Both the position numbers and the translations under genes were made by a program. From Mycolicibacterium litorale (GTDB taxonomy: Bacteria; Actinomycetota; Actinomycetes; Mycobacteriales; Mycobacteriaceae): 64,000 nt of DNA. Positions 17,476 to 26,635 of the stretch are shown here, piece after piece (the first letter of the stretch is position 1; each line of letters starts with the position of its first letter). The stretch lies in the NCBI GenBank assembly GCA_002007745.1, contig CP019882.1:496001-560000 (forward strand), in the 5' to 3' direction. Under the pieces are notes generated by a model. The model was not told the origin of the DNA and made no database searches. It was given only the letters and a program-made list of their open reading frames with translations.

Positions 17476-19038
17476 ATGCCGTACCGTGGTTGGTTCTCCC
17501 TGAATGGGCGGGAATTCGTCAACTCCTCGCGCACCGCCGCGCACATGGGCCGCGACATCCCGCTGTCGGATGACATCTTCACCGGCGCCAGCGGCCACAC
17601 CTTCGCCCTCGTCGAGGACCCGCCAGGATCCGGACTGTATATCCCCGCCCCGCCGATCGGCGGAGCGGAGGACGGCCTCTACGATCCCGGCGATCTGCCC
17701 GGCTACGGCCTGTACCTGACCGAAGGGTCTGAATGCAGCCTGCCGGAGAACCCCGACCACCCCGGCTTGTACGTCATCCCGGAGGGCACCGAAGAGGTCA
17801 GCCCCGGCCTGTTCCGCCCGCCCCGCGGCGCCCGCCGCTACGGGCCCGGCCTCTACCAGGTGGGTGACTGCTGGGGGCCGGCTGAAATCTGCCTGTCATG
17901 CTCAGCGACCGTCCAGTACGACGACACTTGGCCCGGCCTGGCTGAGTTCCTCGGCGATGGACCGTACCGGCCGGAGTTGGCGCCCTGGTACAGCACTGAA
18001 CTGCCCGAGTCGGGGGAGTTCGGCGGCGTGTGGATGCTGGATGTCCAGGGCTTCGACAACGCCCCGGTAGCGCGTCCCATCACCGAGACGGTCGGGTCTG
18101 GTGGGGTGGCGGGCCCGCACCGCGACGCCAGCCGCGTCTTGACCTTCGACGCGCTGCTGATCGGCTGCACAAACGCCGGCGTCGAGTACGGGCTGGACTG
18201 GCTGACGTGCCTGCTGCGGGCGACCGTCAACAGCACTACCCACCGGCTGCGGTATCTCAACGCCCACCCGGGCGACTCGCAGGCCGACCCGGCTACGTTG
18301 GTGCGGGAACTCCACGGCGTGGTCCTCACACAGGCCCCGACGGTGAAAGAGAAGATCCTCACCGGCTCGGATCAGAACCGGCAAGCCAACGTCTACCGGA
18401 TCACCTGGGAGTTGACCGCCACCAACCCGTACGCGCACCTGCCCGCCGTTGATGTCGTTGTCGACTGGGATTCGATTGTCCGGCAACCGATCAACTGGAT
18501 TCACGCCGCAGACTGCCACAAACCGGAGACATGCGACCCGATGCCTGTCATGTTCTCCACCGAGTGTGTGCCTGAGGAGATCCCGATCGTCAACTCACCG
18601 CCACCGGTCTGCGGCGGCTGCATGCCGGTCGGGGGGATCGACAAGTACAGCTTCCAGGTGCCCACGATGGATTACGCGTTCCGCTGCCGCGACACCACCG
18701 TCTCGATGGTGATCACCAACACCGGTGAGCGGCCGTTGACGTTGCAGGCGTTCTGGCGGGTGTGCGGCACCGACGTGCGGTGTGAAGACAACCAATTCCC
18801 TTTGCAGGTGACAGGCTTGCCGGCGGGTGCGCAACTGTATCTCGATGGTGTCAGCGGCCGGTATTGGGCGTTCTACGATGAGCGGATCCGCCGGCCCGTC
18901 GGGGTGGTGGCCACACCCAACGGGGCGCCGTGGCGGCCACCGGTGATCGACCGAACCACATGCTGGGACTTCATCATCCAGACAGCCTCCTACTCCGATC
19001 TGGACGTGTCGATGACGCTGATCGATCGGGAGTCCTGA
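17476..19038 (+). CDS. Distal tail / minor tail protein (520 aa)
   Basis: First gene after the tape measure, in the position of Dit-like distal tail proteins. The N-terminus (MPYRGWFSLNGREFVNSSRTAAHMG) is typical of actinophage minor tail proteins, and a Gly/Pro/Tyr-rich repetitive region (GLYIPAPP, GLYDPGDLPGYGLYLT, PGLYVIPEG, PGLFRPPRG, PGLYQVGD) spans about residues 50-135. The later half has several Cys residues (ICLSCSATV, CGGCMPVGG). The AAGGGAGG ribosome binding site is strong. It overlaps the next gene by TGATG. Confidence 0.7.
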   Translation: MPYRGWFSLNGREFVNSSRTAAHMGRDIPLSDDIFTGASGHTFALVEDPPGSGLYIPAPPIGGAEDGLYDPGDLPGYGLYLTEGSECSLPENPDHPGLYVIPEGTEEVSPGLFRPPRGARRYGPGLYQVGDCWGPAEICLSCSATVQYDDTWPGLAEFLGDGPYRPELAPWYSTELPESGEFGGVWMLDVQGFDNAPVARPITETVGSGGVAGPHRDASRVLTFDALLIGCTNAGVEYGLDWLTCLLRATVNSTTHRLRYLNAHPGDSQADPATLVRELHGVVLTQAPTVKEKILTGSDQNRQANVYRITWELTATNPYAHLPAVDVVVDWDSIVRQPINWIHAADCHKPETCDPMPVMFSTECVPEEIPIVNSPPPVCGGCMPVGGIDKYSFQVPTMDYAFRCRDTTVSMVITNTGERPLTLQAFWRVCGTDVRCEDNQFPLQVTGLPAGAQLYLDGVSGRYWAFYDERIRRPVGVVATPNGAPWRPPVIDRTTCWDFIIQTASYSDLDVSMTLIDRES

Positions 19039-20120
19039 TGCCGGTCCTGCCGGACAAGCAGATGGTGTCGCTGCGCACCTGGCGGGGTGTGCAGCTTTAC
19101 CAATTCCTGCCCGACTACGGGCAACTGATCGACTTGTCGTGGTCTCTGGAATCCCGTGACGTGTCGACCTGCCGCCTCACCATCCCCACCCCGCTGGCGG
19201 TGGATGGCGGGTTGCCGCAGATACAGCCGTGGCTGCATTGGATCGACGTGTGGGACGGCGAAGGGCAGAAATTGTTGTGGAGCGGTCCGATTCAACGGGC
19301 CGCGCTCGGCTGGCAAACCACCGTGATCACAGCGAAGGACATCGGCGCCCTCTACACGCGGACACGCTGCCCGATCACGAAACGCTGGGATGCCACCGAT
19401 CCGGCCGCGATCGCCCACGAGCTCGTGAACGCGATGATCGGCCTGCACAACGTGAATGTGGCGCCCATCGTGCGGTTCGATCCGTTCGGCGACAAATTCG
19501 ACTATGCGGTGACCGCTGACGCCGCCATGCTCGACACCCACATCAGCGAACTGGTCAACCTGGGCCTGTTCTGGACTGTCGTCGGCGGTGTCCCCATGCT
19601 GGGTCCGCGGTCGAGGAAACCTGTTGCGGCGCTGTCGGAAACCGACTTCATGAACAGTGACGGCATCACCCTTGACCGGGACGGCTCCAGCACCTTCAAC
19701 GATGTGCTGCTGTTGTCGGGCACCGACAAGTCCCGCTCGCGCGTCGAGATGGGCGGTTTGAATCTGCAAACGATATTCCACTCCGACACCACCACAGGAG
19801 TGTCGAATACCGACCGGGCGACGAAGGCGAGCGCCCGCTACGTGTCCCGCTTCCACGACACCATCAGCCTCCCCGATAACGCGGTGCTACACCCGTCAGC
19901 GCCAGTCAGTATCGATGAGCTGCTGCCGTCGGCGCGGATGACGATCGAAGCGTTCGGCATGCTGATTCCCGTCGAGCTCACCGGGATCGACGTGTCCTAC
20001 ACACCTGACACCTCCGCCGTCAGCATCCGGATCGCCGCGGTGGACGATGAACTACCCGAGCTGATCACCTTGCAACGCAAGAACTCCATCAGCGGGCTCG
20101 GCCAGGGGGTCGGATCGTGA
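19038..20120 (+). CDS. Minor tail protein, baseplate hub type (360 aa)
   Basis: Starts at ATG 19038 overlapping the preceding stop, which fits translational coupling. Contains WSLESRDVSTCRLTIPTPL, WHWIDVWDGEGQKLLWSGPI-like segments and TAKDIGALYTRTRCPITKRW, a pattern seen in the second minor tail gene after the tape measure in many mycobacteriophages and related to siphovirus tail-hub proteins. The C-terminus has alternating beta strands. Its stop overlaps the next GTG start. Confidence 0.65.
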   Translation: MPVLPDKQMVSLRTWRGVQLYQFLPDYGQLIDLSWSLESRDVSTCRLTIPTPLAVDGGLPQIQPWLHWIDVWDGEGQKLLWSGPIQRAALGWQTTVITAKDIGALYTRTRCPITKRWDATDPAAIAHELVNAMIGLHNVNVAPIVRFDPFGDKFDYAVTADAAMLDTHISELVNLGLFWTVVGGVPMLGPRSRKPVAALSETDFMNSDGITLDRDGSSTFNDVLLLSGTDKSRSRVEMGGLNLQTIFHSDTTTGVSNTDRATKASARYVSRFHDTISLPDNAVLHPSAPVSIDELLPSARMTIEAFGMLIPVELTGIDVSYTPDTSAVSIRIAAVDDELPELITLQRKNSISGLGQGVGS

Positions 20121-21763
20121 CACACCCGATGCAGCCGCCGCCGGACGTCGCGTCCTGGTTAAAGCAGATGGAAGACCGCATCCTCAAGATCGAGCGGTCC
20201 CGCACGTTGCGGGCCGGGGCGTGGGTGTTCTCCGACCAAGGCGAGAGCCTGATCGTCACACGGCCCGGCATGGACAACCTGACCGTCGGTGACGAGCCTG
20301 TCGCCCCGATCGTCGCCGACCTCACCCGCGGCTACGTCACCGCCAACCAGGTGGCCACCACCGTCAAGGGTGAGAGCAGCGGCGCCGCCTCTATCCTCGA
20401 CCAGGCAGCTCAACTGGTCCACACGAAGTGGGACGAGCTGCTGGCCGCGGGGGTGAACATCCAAGCCGGCATCGACGGCTTGGCGAACGCACTCTCCGGC
20501 ATCTTCAACTTCGGCCGGCCGCAGGAAGACGCCAACCAGGCTGTAGCGGATCAGGCCGCCGCCACACTGGCGTTGCAGAACGCTGTCGCCGCATTGCTGG
20601 CCAACTCCTCGGCAGGGGCCAACGGCGGCAAGTCGTATCTCTACGACTTCTCCTCGATGCCCGACTCGTCGAGCCTTCCACCGGAATTCACAGCGACGTT
20701 CAGTGGGCCCGGCAGCCGCGGGTATGGGATCAGCGGTGGGAAAGCAACATGGTTGGGCGCCAACACCGACAGCCGGAAAGTCGAATACCTTCACAACGCC
20801 GGTGACACCGACAGCGACTACCAGATCGTCGGCGGCGTGTTCTCCACCCCGCCCGGCGCGGACATCGACTACCAGCTGTTCGGCGTCGTCTATTGGTCGT
20901 TCTCGCAGCACACGCTGCGCGGCCGGGAGAACGCGGCGGGTGACACGTTCATCGAAGCAGAGTTCGGCACCGTCACCTCCGGGTGGGGAACCTCCCTGCC
21001 GGGCAATACGGTGCTGCGGTTGTCCTGTGTTGTCGCCGGCACCAGGACGGTGTTCAAAACGGAGACAGTGAATTTCAAGGCGAATACCCCCTACTACCTC
21101 GAATGCGGCGGCGGCGGCGGACTGCGCGTCTACCGGGTGCTCGAGGGTGCGGCGATGACCCCGGTGCTGACCCACACGGAGGTGGGTACCACCAGCCAGC
21201 TCGGCGCTGGATATCGCGGTGGCGGTGGGTCGTCGCAGCATGTCCATACCACCTACGTCTATGGCGCGACCGTCGACCAGTACGCCACCGGCTCCCCGCT
21301 GGCGGGATTCCTCCTGCGGGACAACACCACCGCCGCCGTCGTGGGTAGCACCGGCCGCGCCTACCGGTCATCGACCAGCGGCGTCACCACATCGGGCACA
21401 CCGACAACACTGTCGGCCAGCACCATCGACACCGTCGACTACATCACCGACGATCTCGACTACGATCCGGCGACCAACACGTTCACGGTGTCCAAGACCC
21501 GCACCTATGTCGTGACCCTGCGCATCGGGGTGGCGTCACCCGGGTTGTCGACCATCCAGCCCGTCGTCTATGTCAACGGGACGCCGCGGCGGTCGGGTGG
21601 AGACTTCTCGGGGGCCGCATCGGTGTCGGTGACGATACCGCTGCAAGCCGGCGATACCGTCGCCGCGGGCTTGAACTTGATCGGCGGATCACCGGTGGAC
21701 GTCATCGGTGACGCCGGCGGCACGTTGACCGCGTTCGAAATCCTGTCCATCCCACCGAACTGA
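20117..21763 (+). CDS. Minor tail protein with LamG-like and C1q-like domains (548 aa)
   Basis: Starts at GTG 20117 within the previous stop. Residues 1-60 carry a helical segment (SWLKQMEDRILKIERSR) and a beta region, typical of virion attachment. An Ala-rich coiled helix (about 95-165) leads to a jelly-roll-like domain starting YDFSSMPDSSSLPPEFTATF. The final 110 residues (TFTVSKTRTYVVTLRIGV, VSVTIPLQAGDTVAAGLNL) have the strand pattern of a C1q/TNF-like domain. Likely a tail-tip protein contacting the cell surface. Confidence 0.6.
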   Translation: MTHPMQPPPDVASWLKQMEDRILKIERSRTLRAGAWVFSDQGESLIVTRPGMDNLTVGDEPVAPIVADLTRGYVTANQVATTVKGESSGAASILDQAAQLVHTKWDELLAAGVNIQAGIDGLANALSGIFNFGRPQEDANQAVADQAAATLALQNAVAALLANSSAGANGGKSYLYDFSSMPDSSSLPPEFTATFSGPGSRGYGISGGKATWLGANTDSRKVEYLHNAGDTDSDYQIVGGVFSTPPGADIDYQLFGVVYWSFSQHTLRGRENAAGDTFIEAEFGTVTSGWGTSLPGNTVLRLSCVVAGTRTVFKTETVNFKANTPYYLECGGGGGLRVYRVLEGAAMTPVLTHTEVGTTSQLGAGYRGGGGSSQHVHTTYVYGATVDQYATGSPLAGFLLRDNTTAAVVGSTGRAYRSSTSGVTTSGTPTTLSASTIDTVDYITDDLDYDPATNTFTVSKTRTYVVTLRIGVASPGLSTIQPVVYVNGTPRRSGGDFSGAASVSVTIPLQAGDTVAAGLNLIGGSPVDVIGDAGGTLTAFEILSIPPN

Positions 21764-21776
21764 GGAACGATTCCCG

Positions 21777-22112
21777 ATGACCGATGTGCTCAACGATTCC
21801 CCCGACATCATCGCCGCGACAGCTGCGGCGGTCAGCGATCAGCTCGCCGAGATCGTGGCAGCAGCCGGCAGTAACCCCGTGCCGGCAGAGCAGGTCGTGA
21901 CGGCCGTGGTGGCGGCCTACAACCATGTCGGCGCCGGCGACCCCGTCGGGACGATCCGACGGGACCCCATCACCGACTCGACAGCCTTCCGCGTCCTGGT
22001 CGGCGGCGTGGCAAAGTGGTCCGTCACCGACGGGCAGACCGGCGCCCACCACTACGACATGGGGCACATCGACTGGCCGATCTATCCGCCGGTCAGCACC
22101 CCGGATTCGTAG
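21777..22112 (+). CDS. Small tail-region protein (111 aa)
   Basis: Sits between minor tail genes. The N-terminal 45 residues are helical and Ala-rich. The C-terminal part GTIRRDPITDSTAFRVLVGG and WSVTDGQTGAHHYD looks like a short virion-associated beta domain. I do not recognise a family. The gene is in register with the late operon, with short flanking gaps. Confidence 0.55.
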   Translation: MTDVLNDSPDIIAATAAAVSDQLAEIVAAAGSNPVPAEQVVTAVVAAYNHVGAGDPVGTIRRDPITDSTAFRVLVGGVAKWSVTDGQTGAHHYDMGHIDWPIYPPVSTPDS

Positions 22113-22121
22113 CCTCACCGC

Positions 22122-22775
22122 GTGGCGTACGACCCGCTGGACTTCACCGAGCCGAACGTCTGCGTTGACGAGAACCTCACCAGCGATGACGCCGGCATGC
22201 TCACCATGCAGCCGTGGGCGGTGCCACGCCTCGTTGCTGACGTGCGAGCACTGTCCGGTGGCGACGGGGCACTGTTCCCTGAGCAGGCACTGCCCGGGAA
22301 ACTGCTGATCGACCGCAAGGTGGGGTGGCGCAGCGACAGCCCGTTGGAATCGATGGTGCTGCTGCGCGTCACCCGGGCATCACGGTCGTGGATCACCTCG
22401 AACCCGAACGCCATCCAGTTCCGGGATCGATGGACCTACACCATCGACCCTGACGACATCACCCCCACGACACCGATCGCCACCGGCATCTACAACAGCC
22501 AAGTGGGGTCGGCGATCGACCTCGGCACCAACTCGGTGGCCGAACCGAACCCGGGCCGCCAATGGGTGTGGTCGGATGTCAACTGCGTCGACGAATGGTT
22601 AGGGCCCGTCCCGCCCGGGGAGAAGCTGAACATCTGGTATCGGGCCTACGTGTGGACTCCGCCGCCGTTCTCCGACAACGCGAACAAGAACGCCCCCCTG
22701 CACCGGGCTAACGCCGGTTGGGTGCGGCTGCAGCTGATCGCGTTCCCCACCCAAGGGACTCTGGTGGCCGGCTGA
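22122..22775 (+). CDS. Minor tail protein, first of three tandem paralogues (217 aa)
   Basis: Begins at GTG 22122. Contains GWRSDSPLESMVLLRVTRASRSW, which aligns with SWTNNTADPQFVFVQVIRAARS and SWTNDTPTTQWVYGMVSKSG in the next two tail genes. A WSDVNCVDEWLGPVPPGEKLNIWYRAYVW stretch suggests a beta-sandwich tail component. Its TGA overlaps the ATG of the following mini-gene. The three related proteins probably occupy equivalent or nested positions at the tail tip. Confidence 0.65.
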   Translation: MAYDPLDFTEPNVCVDENLTSDDAGMLTMQPWAVPRLVADVRALSGGDGALFPEQALPGKLLIDRKVGWRSDSPLESMVLLRVTRASRSWITSNPNAIQFRDRWTYTIDPDDITPTTPIATGIYNSQVGSAIDLGTNSVAEPNPGRQWVWSDVNCVDEWLGPVPPGEKLNIWYRAYVWTPPPFSDNANKNAPLHRANAGWVRLQLIAFPTQGTLVAG

Positions 22776-22876
22776 TGGTGTGCAAAGACTGCGGGGCCCG
22801 CATCAACCAGCAGCACGGCGTCTACCGGCATCTGCTGCCCACCCTGGACGACAACCACCAGGCGGCGCCGCGATGA
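22775..22876 (+). CDS. CxxC mini-protein (33 aa)
   Basis: A 34-codon frame overlaps the previous stop by one base (TGATG) and the next start by four bases (ATGA). It encodes MVCKDCGARINQQHGVYRHL followed by LPTLDDNHQAAPR. The CxxC pair and nearby His residues resemble half of a zinc ribbon. Tight coupling on both sides argues that it is translated. Function unknown. Confidence 0.5.
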   Translation: MVCKDCGARINQQHGVYRHLLPTLDDNHQAAPR

Positions 22877-23475
22877 GCGTGAAACTGTGCACCAGCGAGG
22901 GAATGTTGTCCACCGTGAGGGGACTGGGGTTCTCCCGCGCGTTCTTTCCCCGGATCGTCGCCGAGGCGTTCCTGGAGTCCACCAAGGACGGGGAGATCAA
23001 ACGCTCACCCGATCCGGTCACGATGATCGACGGCGACCTGAGTTGGACCAACAACACCGCCGATCCGCAGTTCGTGTTCGTTCAGGTGATCCGGGCCGCC
23101 CGGTCGATCGTGGCGCAATCTCCCGGCACGGTGGTGATCACCGACGCGACCAGCCACGCTGTGGGGGCCAGCCCGACCGCCGATTTCCCGTCGGTGTGGC
23201 AGGACACCTGCGGCGGGAAGCTGCAAACGAACCGATCGTCCACGGCGGCTGCTGATCTCGGCTACTGCCGCCAGTTCTACGACTTCGACTCCTCCCAAGC
23301 GTGGGTGACGGTCGGCCGTGTCGACCCGATGGAGGCACTGCACTTCCGATACCTGTCGGCGGTCCAAACCCCGGGGGTGTGGACCACGCCGAGCGAGTTC
23401 GAACCCCGCTGGGAAGCGCACGCCCGTTACGCCCGCTTGATCGCCATCGCCACACCGATAGGGGACGTGACGTGA
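22873..23475 (+). CDS. Minor tail protein, second tandem paralogue (200 aa)
   Basis: ATG 22873 overlaps the mini-gene stop; an upstream alternative start is out of context. The core SWTNNTADPQFVFVQVIRAARS aligns with the neighbours on both sides. Later segments include WQDTCGGKLQTNRSS and YDFDSSQAWVTVGRVDPMEALHFRY. The stop overlaps GTG 23472 of the third paralogue. Likely a tail-tip structural protein. Confidence 0.65.
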   Translation: MSVKLCTSEGMLSTVRGLGFSRAFFPRIVAEAFLESTKDGEIKRSPDPVTMIDGDLSWTNNTADPQFVFVQVIRAARSIVAQSPGTVVITDATSHAVGASPTADFPSVWQDTCGGKLQTNRSSTAAADLGYCRQFYDFDSSQAWVTVGRVDPMEALHFRYLSAVQTPGVWTTPSEFEPRWEAHARYARLIAIATPIGDVT

Positions 23476-24803
23476 GTTTCAGTGACCAGTTCGCGGTGAT
23501 CGGCGATGGGGTGGGGCCGGCGCCGTGGATGCAGTGGCGGCTGGCCGCGTCGGAATCAGCGGCGTCGGTGTCGAAGAGCTACGACCCGTCGGACGGGTGG
23601 GCGAAGAACGATCTGCTGCAGACGGTTCAGGTGTCGTGGACGAACGACACCCCCACCACTCAGTGGGTGTACGGCATGGTGTCGAAGTCGGGGTCTCAGG
23701 TGACGTTGCAATGCCGGTCCCGCGGCTACCTCGACACCCGGCACGGCTACCAGATCGACGGGGACCCCGACGATGTCGTCACGTCAGGGGTGTCGAAGTT
23801 CGGGGTAGGGTCCGACCTCGGCAACGGTGGCCTGTTGGCGTTGGGCGGGGCGTACGGCATTTCGGAGATCCGCCAGCACTCGATGACCGCCCCGTTCATG
23901 CCGCACATCACCGGCTGGTTCCCCGTCGCGGCAGGGGCAACGTTCCACGCCCGGATAGAGGTGTGGTTCGTCTCCGAGTTCTGGGAGAACACCCAGATCG
24001 ACGGCGGCGACGCGGATACCGAGTCGAAAGTCATCACCGGCGACATCCAGCTCGACTTGTTCGCCATCCCGGCGGCGGTGACGCCGCCGCCGCGGTCGAC
24101 TCCCTCCCTCGCAGGCGGGGCGGGCAACATCACCCACGCGGTGGGATTCAACAACATCGTGTCGGGCACCCAGACGGAGGTGGACGTGCCAGCCGGCCTG
24201 ACCGCCGGCGACATCTTGATTGCGGTGGTGGCCAACCAGTTCGGCCTGGGCGGCGACATCAACCCGGTGCAGTCCGGGTGGGTGTTGCTCCACAGCCGCA
24301 ACGACGACCCCTCCGGGTGGGAAGACGTCCACATGAAGATCTGGGTGCGTCCGATCGTCGGCGGAGAACCGGCAACGTACTCTTTCACCAACGGGCTGTT
24401 CGCCGAGGAGACGGTGCTGCTGGTGGGGGTACGGGACGCCGCCCCGTACGAGCCGGATATCGAAAGCTGGTACGTCGCTTCGTCGCTGTCGCGGTGGCGG
24501 ATCGTGGAAGACCACATCGCACCGTCGATCAACCGGGCCGGGCAACTGCTGCTGGCGGTGTCGTATGTGGCGACGTCGTTCGTCGAGTCCGCGCTGGAAG
24601 GGCCGTTGACGCAGACACCGCCCGACGGGATGACGGAGGCGGTCGACCTGTCGAACAGCAACAGTGCGCTGGCGTTGGCCTACATGGTGGACCCACCGCG
24701 CCCGACGGGTGACCGGGCGTTCGCCTTGAACTACGTCCCGTACTTCACGGGCCATTCGATTTGCGCCGCGATCCTGATCCCGGGTGCCCAGCCCGGTGTT
24801 TGA
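23472..24803 (+). CDS. Minor tail protein, third tandem paralogue with extra C-terminal domain (443 aa)
   Basis: The first 200 or so residues match the two preceding paralogues (SWTNDTPTTQWVYGMVSKSG). A further domain of about 230 residues follows a TPPPRSTPSLAGG linker and has beta-sandwich character, with GDILIAVVANQF, GWVLLHSRND and LLVGVRDAAPYEP. This extra domain resembles the hydrophobic-strand, tryptophan-containing modules of phage tail adhesins. GTG 23472 overlaps the upstream stop. Confidence 0.65.
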   Translation: MSFSDQFAVIGDGVGPAPWMQWRLAASESAASVSKSYDPSDGWAKNDLLQTVQVSWTNDTPTTQWVYGMVSKSGSQVTLQCRSRGYLDTRHGYQIDGDPDDVVTSGVSKFGVGSDLGNGGLLALGGAYGISEIRQHSMTAPFMPHITGWFPVAAGATFHARIEVWFVSEFWENTQIDGGDADTESKVITGDIQLDLFAIPAAVTPPPRSTPSLAGGAGNITHAVGFNNIVSGTQTEVDVPAGLTAGDILIAVVANQFGLGGDINPVQSGWVLLHSRNDDPSGWEDVHMKIWVRPIVGGEPATYSFTNGLFAEETVLLVGVRDAAPYEPDIESWYVASSLSRWRIVEDHIAPSINRAGQLLLAVSYVATSFVESALEGPLTQTPPDGMTEAVDLSNSNSALALAYMVDPPRPTGDRAFALNYVPYFTGHSICAAILIPGAQPGV

Positions 24804-25449
24804 GCCGCCGGCCGGCTATCTCGACATGCTGGGGGACGCGGAGACGGGGCCCTTCAGTGACCGGTGGGTGGATCTCGCTGTGCCTGACGTCGGGGTGGTG
24901 GTGGCGCGCCGGCCGCGGCCGGCGGCGATCGCGTGGCTGGCGATGTCGGTCAACGAGGATGCCACACCGCTCGAGCGGTCCGAGTTCTCGGCCCGGTTCA
25001 CCCAATCGCATATCGGCGTCGGGGAGTGGGAGCGGCTCAATACCGCCATGATGGACGACGGGGCGCCGGAGGACGCGATCGAGCTCGTCACCCGCGCACT
25101 GGCCACCTGGGGCACCGCGCGACCCCATCAGACGGTGCTGAATTTGGCGTTGAACACCGCATACCTGTGGCGCACGATCCGGCTCCAGTTCGTGCTGGCC
25201 GGCCACCGGGATCCGATGGATTTGCCGCACATGCACATCGTGTTGGATGCCACCGAGAAGTTGCTGGTGGAGTCGACGACCGACGAGGAGACACGCGACG
25301 CCCTGTACGGCCGTTTGTATCCGCCGCCGCCGGCGGAAGTGCGTGTGGTGAACGGGAAACGGAAGCTGGCGAAGCCGCCACCAGGGTTCTCGCCGGAGGA
25401 GATGGCGGCGTCGTGGCGGGCGTGGACGTCGGCTCAGACTGCAGGGTGA
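24784..25449 (+). CDS. Tail-region hypothetical protein (221 aa)
   Basis: GTG 24784 overlaps the previous gene by 20 bases; GTG 24796 is an alternative start. The protein is mostly helical, with AIAWLAMSVNEDATPLERSE and HIGVGEWERLNTAMM blocks and a central DAIELVTRALATWG helix, and has a Pro/Lys-rich C-terminus. The helical pattern recalls tail-assembly chaperone-like proteins, but I cannot assign it. It is probably an assembly factor rather than a fibre. Confidence 0.5.
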   Translation: MPSPVFEPPAGYLDMLGDAETGPFSDRWVDLAVPDVGVVVARRPRPAAIAWLAMSVNEDATPLERSEFSARFTQSHIGVGEWERLNTAMMDDGAPEDAIELVTRALATWGTARPHQTVLNLALNTAYLWRTIRLQFVLAGHRDPMDLPHMHIVLDATEKLLVESTTDEETRDALYGRLYPPPPAEVRVVNGKRKLAKPPPGFSPEEMAASWRAWTSAQTAG

Positions 25450-25467
25450 CGGTCTACCTTCTGGCCT

Positions 25468-25884
25468 GTGGCTGACCCGATCTTCATCGCCTACGACCCC
25501 AGCGCGGATCCGGGTAAACGGCTGCCGCCGGAGGTGCGCGACGAGGTCGCGCTGGTCGCCCCGAGCGCCGTCGTCGACGGGTCCATCACCGAGGCGAAGC
25601 TGAAAGACGAAGCCGTCACGGAACCCAAGTTGGGGCCCGGCGCGGTGACGAGCTCGAAGATCGCCACCAACGGTGTGGAGACCGCCAATATCAAGGGCGG
25701 AGCCGTCACCACCGCGAAACTCGCCGACGAAGCCGTCACCCCGCCGAAGTGCGGTACCGGGGTGATGACGATGAAAGACGTTGCCGGCAACGACATCGAC
25801 GCGCACGGTGTCCGTATGACCGAGACGGAGTACGCGGCCCTCGTATCACCGGACCCGAACACCTTCTACTTCCTGTCAAGCTGA
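25468..25884 (+). CDS. Short tail fibre-like protein with EAK/AVT repeats (138 aa)
   Basis: The N-terminus IFIAYDPSADPGKRLPPEVRD resembles the N-terminus of the spike at 26636 and may be a shared virion-attachment module. Residues about 38-92 are a chain of short repeats (SITEAKLKDEAVTEPKL, AVTSSKIATNGV, AVTTAKLADEAVT) typical of trimeric phage fibre shafts. A small C-terminal cap follows (ETEYAALVSPDPNTFYFL). The stop overlaps the next ATG. Confidence 0.65.
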   Translation: MADPIFIAYDPSADPGKRLPPEVRDEVALVAPSAVVDGSITEAKLKDEAVTEPKLGPGAVTSSKIATNGVETANIKGGAVTTAKLADEAVTPPKCGTGVMTMKDVAGNDIDAHGVRMTETEYAALVSPDPNTFYFLSS

Positions 25885-26603
25885 TGCCGCTCTACCACGG
25901 CACCACCCTCATCACCGACATCCGGCACGGCGCCACCCCCATCACCGAGGTGCGCCACGGCGACGAGCAGGTGTGGGCGCGGTCGGTGACCCGCGACAAC
26001 TTCGACCGCGACGACGCCGCCACCCTCGGCGGGAACTGGACCGACCACGGGCCGTCCAGCGACTACAAGATGGGCATCGAGAACGGGGCCGCCCGAATCC
26101 AGATCCCCGAAGGGTTGGTCGGCGGGTTCTTCGACCTGCGGACTTCCCGGATGCGGTTCAACGCCGCCACAGCGCACGCTGACGACGGATACGTGGAGTG
26201 CCGGCCGTCCAGCATGGGCAGCAGCGGATCGCTGCTCAATGGGGCGCTGACGGGGTTTGTGACGCAGGTGTTCGGCCGCTTGTCCAACAGTGCGTTCAGT
26301 CACGGGATGGGCATCGAGCTCAACGCTGGGCACGCGTCGATCGTGCGGCTGGTGTCGGGGACGTTCGCTGTCGTCAAGGATGGCGGCACGTTCGTGGCGG
26401 GCAACCGGCTGCGCCTGGTGTACGTCGGCAATCTGCACCGCCTGTACCGCAACGGATACCAGCTGTGCGAGTGGAACGACAGCGGCGCGACCGCGTCGAA
26501 GGGGTTGGGATACCGGTCGCTGGGTGTGGTGGGGCAGGGAGGTAAGGATGTGTTGGGTCCCCGCCGGTTCAGCCCCGCCCTGGACTACGTCCTGATGGGC
26601 TAG
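25884..26603 (+). CDS. Minor tail protein with LamG-like fold (239 aa)
   Basis: Starts at ATG 25884 within the previous stop. Two short tandem N-terminal repeats (ITDIRHGATP, ITEVRHGDEQ) precede RDNFDRDDAATLGGNWTDHG, the entry motif of a concanavalin/LamG-like domain widespread in actinophage tail proteins. The rest (YVECRPSSMG, RLRLVYVGNLHRLYRNGYQL) fits that fold. It probably binds carbohydrate at the tail tip. Confidence 0.65.
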   Translation: MPLYHGTTLITDIRHGATPITEVRHGDEQVWARSVTRDNFDRDDAATLGGNWTDHGPSSDYKMGIENGAARIQIPEGLVGGFFDLRTSRMRFNAATAHADDGYVECRPSSMGSSGSLLNGALTGFVTQVFGRLSNSAFSHGMGIELNAGHASIVRLVSGTFAVVKDGGTFVAGNRLRLVYVGNLHRLYRNGYQLCEWNDSGATASKGLGYRSLGVVGQGGKDVLGPRRFSPALDYVLMG

Positions 26604-26635
26604 CGGCTGCACGCCGCGACCGTAATTTGCGGCGT

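Noticed and set aside
24745..25806. Leftward frame of 353 codons
   Set aside because: Arg/His-rich antisense shadow of two late tail genes.
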